Assembly: GCA_041666965.1 (NCBI GenBank)
Contig: JBAYFX010000033.1
Span: 1 to 9,353 of the forward strand
Source: JBAYFX01 sp041666965
Lineage (GTDB): Bacteria; Patescibacteriota; Microgenomatia; UBA12405
Reading direction: 5' to 3'
DNA length: 9,353 nucleotides
Below the pieces are notes generated by a model. The model saw only the letters and a program-made list of their open reading frames with translations. It did not search any database and was not told where the DNA came from. Positions 6,666-9,353 of this stretch are shown here, in pieces (the stretch's first letter is position 1; the number at the start of each line of letters is the position of its first letter). A program made the translations under genes and the position numbers.

Positions 6666-7751
6666 ATGCCTGCCGCTATTGATTTTAGTAAGATCAAAAC
6701 AGCGCTCGTTTCTCAAGCTAAAAAGCTCCATTACTTGACAAACGATGAAATTTTGGCGCAAGTGCCCGAACCGGAAAAATACCTTGAAGAAGTTGACAAG
6801 CTTTTTGACTACCTTTTTGGTAAAGGTATTGATGTTTTTGACAAAGTCGAATCCAGTACTCATCTAGAAATCCAACGCGAAAAAAATGCCACCTCTGACC
6901 TGTTGGCACTTCTGTCTCAAAAAGGAGCGGTTGACTCGGTGCGGATGTATCTTAAAGAAATCGGAAAAATTGATCTTTTGGTATTTGCTGATGAAGTCCG
7001 GCTAGCCCAGGAAATCGAAAAAGGTAGTGGTATGGCCCGTGAACAACTAATTAATGCTAATTTGCGTCTGGTTGTCTCAATTGCCAAAAAATACATCGGC
7101 CGGGGTTTGACTTTTCTTGATTTAGTTCAGGAAGGCAATCAGGGTCTAATGCGGGCCGTTGAAAAGTTTGACTGGAAGCGGGGATTTAAGTTTTCTACCT
7201 ATGCTACCTGGTGGATTCGTCAGGCTATAACCCGGGCTATTGCCGATCAGGCCAAAACCATTCGCATCCCAGTCCACATGGTCGAAACCATCAATAAGGT
7301 TTACAAAGCCACCCGCGCTTTAACCCAACGCTTGGGCTACGAACCGGCGATTGAACAAATTGCCGATGAGGTTGGACTCTCCATTGAAAAAGTTGAGGAA
7401 ATTTACCGCATTTCTCAGGACACCACATCTCTGGCCACCCCGGTAGGTGATGATGAGGATTCATTTTTAGGTGATTTTATTGAGGACACAACTCAGCCCT
7501 CGCCTTATGATGAAACCAGTAAAGAATTATTGCGTGAGTCCATTGAAGAAGTTCTTTCTTCACTAGACGAGCGTGAATCCAAGGTGCTCTCGCTCCGTTT
7601 TGGCCTCTCGGGTGAAACCCCCAAGACCTTAGAAGAAGTCGGAAAAATTTTCAATGTCACTCGTGAGCGTATCCGCCAAATCGAAGCGAAAGCACTACGC
7701 AAGCTCCGTCACCCATCGAGGCGTAAAAAACTACAAGACTACCTAGAATAA
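6666..7751 (+). CDS. rpoD: Primary RNA polymerase sigma factor (sigma70 family)
   Basis: 361 aa, short like many group 1 sigmas that lack the long non-conserved region. Residues about 5-60 look like a reduced region 1.1. Region 1.2 is at 88-103 (VRMYLKEIGKIDLL). Region 2 is at about 125-195 with NANLRLVVSIAKKY, the core-binding GLTFLDLVQEGNQGLMRAVE and the -10-reading FKFSTYATWWIRQAITRAI. Region 3 is at about 197-274 (IRIPVHMVETINK, then GDDEDSFLGDFIED as the 3.2 finger). Region 4 is at about 285-361 with the helix-turn-helix TLEEVGKIFNVTRERIRQIE at 321-340 that reads -35. It directs RNA polymerase to housekeeping promoters, presumably the TATAAT/TAAAAT sites listed here. It follows dnaG as in the macromolecular-synthesis operon. 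The last 20 codons are duplicated in frame 90 bp downstream. Confidence 0.97.
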   Translation: MPAAIDFSKIKTALVSQAKKLHYLTNDEILAQVPEPEKYLEEVDKLFDYLFGKGIDVFDKVESSTHLEIQREKNATSDLLALLSQKGAVDSVRMYLKEIGKIDLLVFADEVRLAQEIEKGSGMAREQLINANLRLVVSIAKKYIGRGLTFLDLVQEGNQGLMRAVEKFDWKRGFKFSTYATWWIRQAITRAIADQAKTIRIPVHMVETINKVYKATRALTQRLGYEPAIEQIADEVGLSIEKVEEIYRISQDTTSLATPVGDDEDSFLGDFIEDTTQPSPYDETSKELLRESIEEVLSSLDERESKVLSLRFGLSGETPKTLEEVGKIFNVTRERIRQIEAKALRKLRHPSRRKKLQDYLE

Positions 7752-7758
7752 CGAGTCG

Positions 7759-7780
7759 TTAGTCCGCCGTGGCGGACTAA
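7759..7780 (+). repeat. Perfect palindrome between the two rpoD tails
   Basis: TTAGTCCGCC and GGCGGACTAA form a 10-bp perfect stem with a GT loop. A second small inverted repeat, TAACGA-G-TCGTTA (7749-7761), includes the rpoD stop codon and abuts it. The right end of the palindrome coincides with the first base of the duplicated tail. No T-run follows, so intrinsic termination is doubtful, though a stabilising or transcript-end hairpin is possible. Confidence 0.8.
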
Positions 7781-7841
7781 AGCTCTCCGTAAGTTAAGAC
7801 ATCCATCGCGCCGAAAGAAACTACAAGACTATCTGGAATAA
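7779..7841 (+). pseudogene. Orphan second copy of the rpoD 3' end (20 codons + stop)
   Basis: This stretch encodes KALRKLRHPSRRKKLQDYLE and TAA, residue for residue the C-terminus of rpoD (7689-7751). Of 63 bases 14 differ, spread over 11 of the 20 codons, and every change is synonymous (for example CTC/TTA, CGT/AGA, AGG/CGC). It lies exactly 90 bp (30 codons) after the gene copy, so it is in the rpoD frame and separated only by the TAA and nine further sense codons. It has no start codon of its own. I read it as the remnant of a second rpoD allele, either left by allele replacement or created by an integrating element that restored the gene end. Confidence 0.85.
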
Positions 7842-7909
7842 GTCACCCACCCCCCCCTCAACTCCCGATAGTAATAAATAACACATTTGCCTATCTACTC
7901 ATGGATTAT

Positions 7910-7931
7910 TAATCTATTTTTAAGTAGATTA
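7910..7931. repeat. Inverted repeat upstream of the secreted-protein genes
   Basis: TAATCTA (7910-7916) and TAGATTA (7925-7931) are perfect complements around an 8-nt loop. An overlapping alternative pairs ATCTACT (7893-7899) with AGTAGAT (7923-7929). It ends 7 bp before the ATG at 7939, where a promoter would lie; an operator or mRNA structure is possible. The preceding 7842-7892 holds only a C8 run and AT-rich DNA with no gene. Confidence 0.4.
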
Positions 7932-7938
7932 GATAAGT

Positions 7939-8190
7939 ATGAAGACTTATTTAATTGCCATGTTTCTTGGATTGTTTTTGGCTGTCTTCATCCATCTACC
8001 CGGTTTTCTGCTGACTCTTGCCGCCACCAAAAACTTTCTCCAGTCGGATTGGAGTGGAGGGGCTGAAGTTTCAGCCACTGTTACTGAAAATTCCCAATTA
8101 GGTTTTAATCAATTTTACTCCTCAACTTCCGGAGTAAATACTTCCACCCCCGGCATTATTGAGTTAAAAACTGACATTACTGTTAACTAA
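7939..8190 (+). CDS. Small secreted or membrane-anchored protein (83 aa) with DWSGG motif
   Basis: Begins MKTYLIAMFLGLFLAVFIHL, a signal peptide or anchor reaching to about residue 28 with a possible cleavage near LAA-TK. The rest (about 55 residues) is Ser/Thr/Asn-rich with no Cys and contains NFLQSDWSGGAEVSA. The 'QSDWSGG' pattern recurs at the start of modules in large CPR surface proteins (from memory), so this could be a one-module relative or a shortened copy of such a protein. It ends with TAA 3 bp before the GTG of the next gene, so the two are probably cotranscribed and coupled. No Shine-Dalgarno; the -10 is unclear (TAGATT at 7925-7930 is weak). Function unknown. Confidence 0.6.
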   Translation: MKTYLIAMFLGLFLAVFIHLPGFLLTLAATKNFLQSDWSGGAEVSATVTENSQLGFNQFYSSTSGVNTSTPGIIELKTDITVN

Positions 8191-8193
8191 GAA

Positions 8194-9353
8194 GTGAAAA
8201 CGGCTATTTTTTTGAAAACTATTTTTTTCCTGGCATTTTTGCTTTTTTTAATCCTCAAAAAGTATTTTCCGCCACCGTTACCTGGGATGGCGGTGCCTCT
8301 ACTTCCAACTGGTCCGATGCCACTAATTGGAGTGGTGATGCGTTACCCGGACCCACTGACGATGTTGTTATCAGTGTTGGTGCCACCATCAATCTATCTG
8401 TTGGTTCTACCGTTAATTCACTGACTCTCGGTACTGCCGCTGGTACCTCGGCTCCAACTTTTAACTTTACCTATGATTCAATTTCCGGCTCTCCCTTGGT
8501 AATTGACGATGGTAATTTAATGGTTTATTCCAATGCCAAAATCACCCATTCTGTTGGTACTAGTTCGGTAGTCGGCACAGTCTCTATTAAACTAAACACT
8601 GGAAACGCCCAAATAAATGGTTCCATTGATGTGGCGGCTAAAGGTTATGCCGCTGGCAAGGGAACTGGTGAAGGAACCAACGGCAGTTCTGGTGGCGGGG
8701 GTGGTGGCCACGGCGGTACCGGAGGTAGTGGCTACTATGCTGGCGGAATATCATACGGTTCAATCACCAATCCCACAACTCTCGGCTCCGGCGGCGGTTC
8801 TTATAACGATACCAATTACGCCTACGGCGGCCGTGGTGGTGGTGCCGTTAAGTTGGATATTGCCGGCACCTTAGCCGTAATGGGTTCAATTTCTTCAAAC
8901 GGCGGCAATTACACCAATACCGGCTTTGAATCCGGCGGCGGCGCCGGGGGTAGTATTTACTTAATTGCCAATATTCTCTCCGGTATCGGTTCAATTTCTT
9001 CAAACGGTGGTAATGGTCGGACTGATGGTGGTGGCGGCTCCGGTGGCCGTATTGCCCTATATTACGCCACCAAAACCAGCACCGGTCTAATAACCACCAC
9101 CGGAGGTTTGGGTTCTGCTTTTGGCGCTTCAGGCACTCTTTATTTAAAGCCTGCAAGTCAGGAGAATGGGGATTTAATAATCGACAACAATAATCAGTCA
9201 CCCGACTCGGCCAACGGGAAATACGGCCTTACCCCCATCTCCTCCTCTCTGGTCCTCAACACTCTGACTCTCCAAAACTACGGTAACTTGGATGTTGGCC
9301 CCAGCACCAATATTTCTTATGCCACTCTCAACTGGGCCACCAAAGGAGTCATC
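8194..9353 (+). CDS. Large Gly-rich secreted surface protein, 5' part, with a frame change after the signal peptide (partial, runs off right edge)
   Basis: The mature region is open in one frame from 8187 to the window end with no plausible ATG/GTG/TTG start. A GTG at 8194 in the +1-related frame gives a good signal peptide (MKTAIFLKTIFFLAFLLFLI-KK). A -1 shift near 8257-8262 joins them as ...LILKK-VFSA-TVTWDGG, a normal cleavage region. The mature part opens with TWDGGASTSNWSDATNWSGD and LPGPTDDVVI, a pattern seen in autotransporter-associated/beta-helix surface proteins. It continues as beta-strand-like sequence, a Gly-rich run (about 8671-8752, GGGGGGHGG), and repeated GSISSNGGN and GGGGSGGRIALYYA units. 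It has no cysteine in about 360 residues, as expected for an exported beta-rich fibre. The downstream part of the zero frame (to 8424) is then an alternative short product. Likely cell-surface adhesin or stalk-like protein. Confidence 0.75.
8257..8293 (+). other. Frameshift site: slippery-like sequence plus stem-loop
   Basis: In the signal-peptide frame the codons are CTC AAA AAG. Slipping back one base after AAG continues GTA TTT TCC GCC, the mature frame. Six nt after AAG (8262) a stem begins: CCGCCA (8269-8274) pairs with TGGCGG (8288-8293) around a 13-nt loop. This has the spacing of a -1 frameshift stimulator, but the heptamer is C AAA AAG, not the strong A AAA AAG. One missing A, or a base lost in one of three T7 runs (8207-8213, 8222-8228, 8243-8249), explains it equally well. 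Confidence 0.5.
8883..9007 (+). repeat. Direct repeat pair inside the surface-protein gene
   Basis: GGTTCAATTTCTTCAAACGG occurs exactly at 8883-8902 and 8988-9007, a 105-bp (35-codon) offset, each coding GSISSNGGN. The units between and after alternate Gly-rich and beta-strand-like sequence, so this is an in-frame module repeat. Confidence 0.8.

Noticed and set aside
7759..7790. Intrinsic terminator after rpoD
   Set aside because: The hairpin is strong, but AAGCTCTCCG follows instead of a T-tract and the duplicated rpoD tail starts at its edge, so a repeat element is the better description.
7689..7841. Recoded TAA joining both rpoD tails into one longer sigma factor
   Set aside because: TAA also ends the other genes here, and a doubled C-terminus would serve no clear purpose; in-frame spacing is noted but read-through is not the favoured reading.
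8617..8874. Plus-strand Val/Ala/Pro-rich frame of 85 codons
   Set aside because: It overlaps the surface-protein frame, which is longer, continues to the window end and shows recognisable repeats.
8848..9201. Minus-strand Arg/Tyr/His-rich open frame of 117 codons
   Set aside because: It is the complement of the Gly-rich coding DNA (GGC/GGT runs read as Arg/His-rich), with no signal or domain.
1..9353. CRISPR array, tRNA, rRNA or riboswitch
   Set aside because: No regularly spaced repeats, no cloverleaf or rRNA core sequence, and the gaps between genes are under 200 bp and explained above.

Overview
The window looks like part of a small, AT-rich genome of the Candidate Phyla Radiation (Patescibacteria), most probably a Microgenomates-type lineage. 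This is an inference from gene content and style: a conjugation-type ATPase with its small partner gene, TM-anchored proteins carrying the 'YGFxxxYP' domain, a very large Gly/Asn/Thr-rich secreted protein, very tight gene packing, and apparent leaderless transcription. Stops TAA and TAG are used, and I see no sign of a recoded TGA.

Layout: (1) 1-1451, minus strand: a two-gene operon with a 116-aa soluble/anchored protein followed, through a TAATG overlap, by the N-terminal 367 residues of a membrane-anchored type IV secretion/conjugation-like ATPase that runs off the left edge. (2) 1452-1489: a 38-bp divergent promoter region. (3) 1490-2653, plus: a polytopic membrane protein of unknown function. 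It converges on, and shares the TTAA of its stop with, (4) 2650-3723, minus: an all-trans polyprenyl diphosphate synthase. (5) 3819-4754, plus: a membrane-anchored extracytoplasmic protein made of two copies of one domain. (6) 4783-6570 dnaG and 6666-7751 rpoD, plus: the conserved primase/primary sigma pair of the macromolecular-synthesis operon. (7) 7939-8190 and 8194 to the right edge, plus: a small secreted protein and the start of a large Gly-rich surface protein whose signal peptide is in a different frame from the mature protein.

The most unusual structure lies after dnaG and rpoD. Both genes are followed by a short palindromic element and then by a second, in-frame copy of the gene's own 3' end including the stop codon. 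Behind dnaG the copy is 16 bp with one mismatch, after a 47-bp insert holding a hairpin with tandem G.A mismatches. Behind rpoD the copy is 20 codons plus stop, after a perfect 10-bp-stem palindrome; it encodes exactly the same 20 residues although 14 of 63 bases differ. These look like scars of palindrome insertion or allele replacement at 3' ends.

A second theme is start-site architecture. Three plus-strand transcription units (the 311-aa gene, dnaG, rpoD) have a good -10 hexamer ending 5-6 nt before the start codon with no Shine-Dalgarno, which predicts leaderless mRNAs read from the rpoD-encoded sigma. The internal gene of the left operon instead has a Shine-Dalgarno. A third point is the surface-protein gene, where a -1 shift at an A-rich site followed by a stem-loop would join signal peptide and mature protein. 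It may be a sequencing error, a mutation, phase variation or programmed frameshifting.
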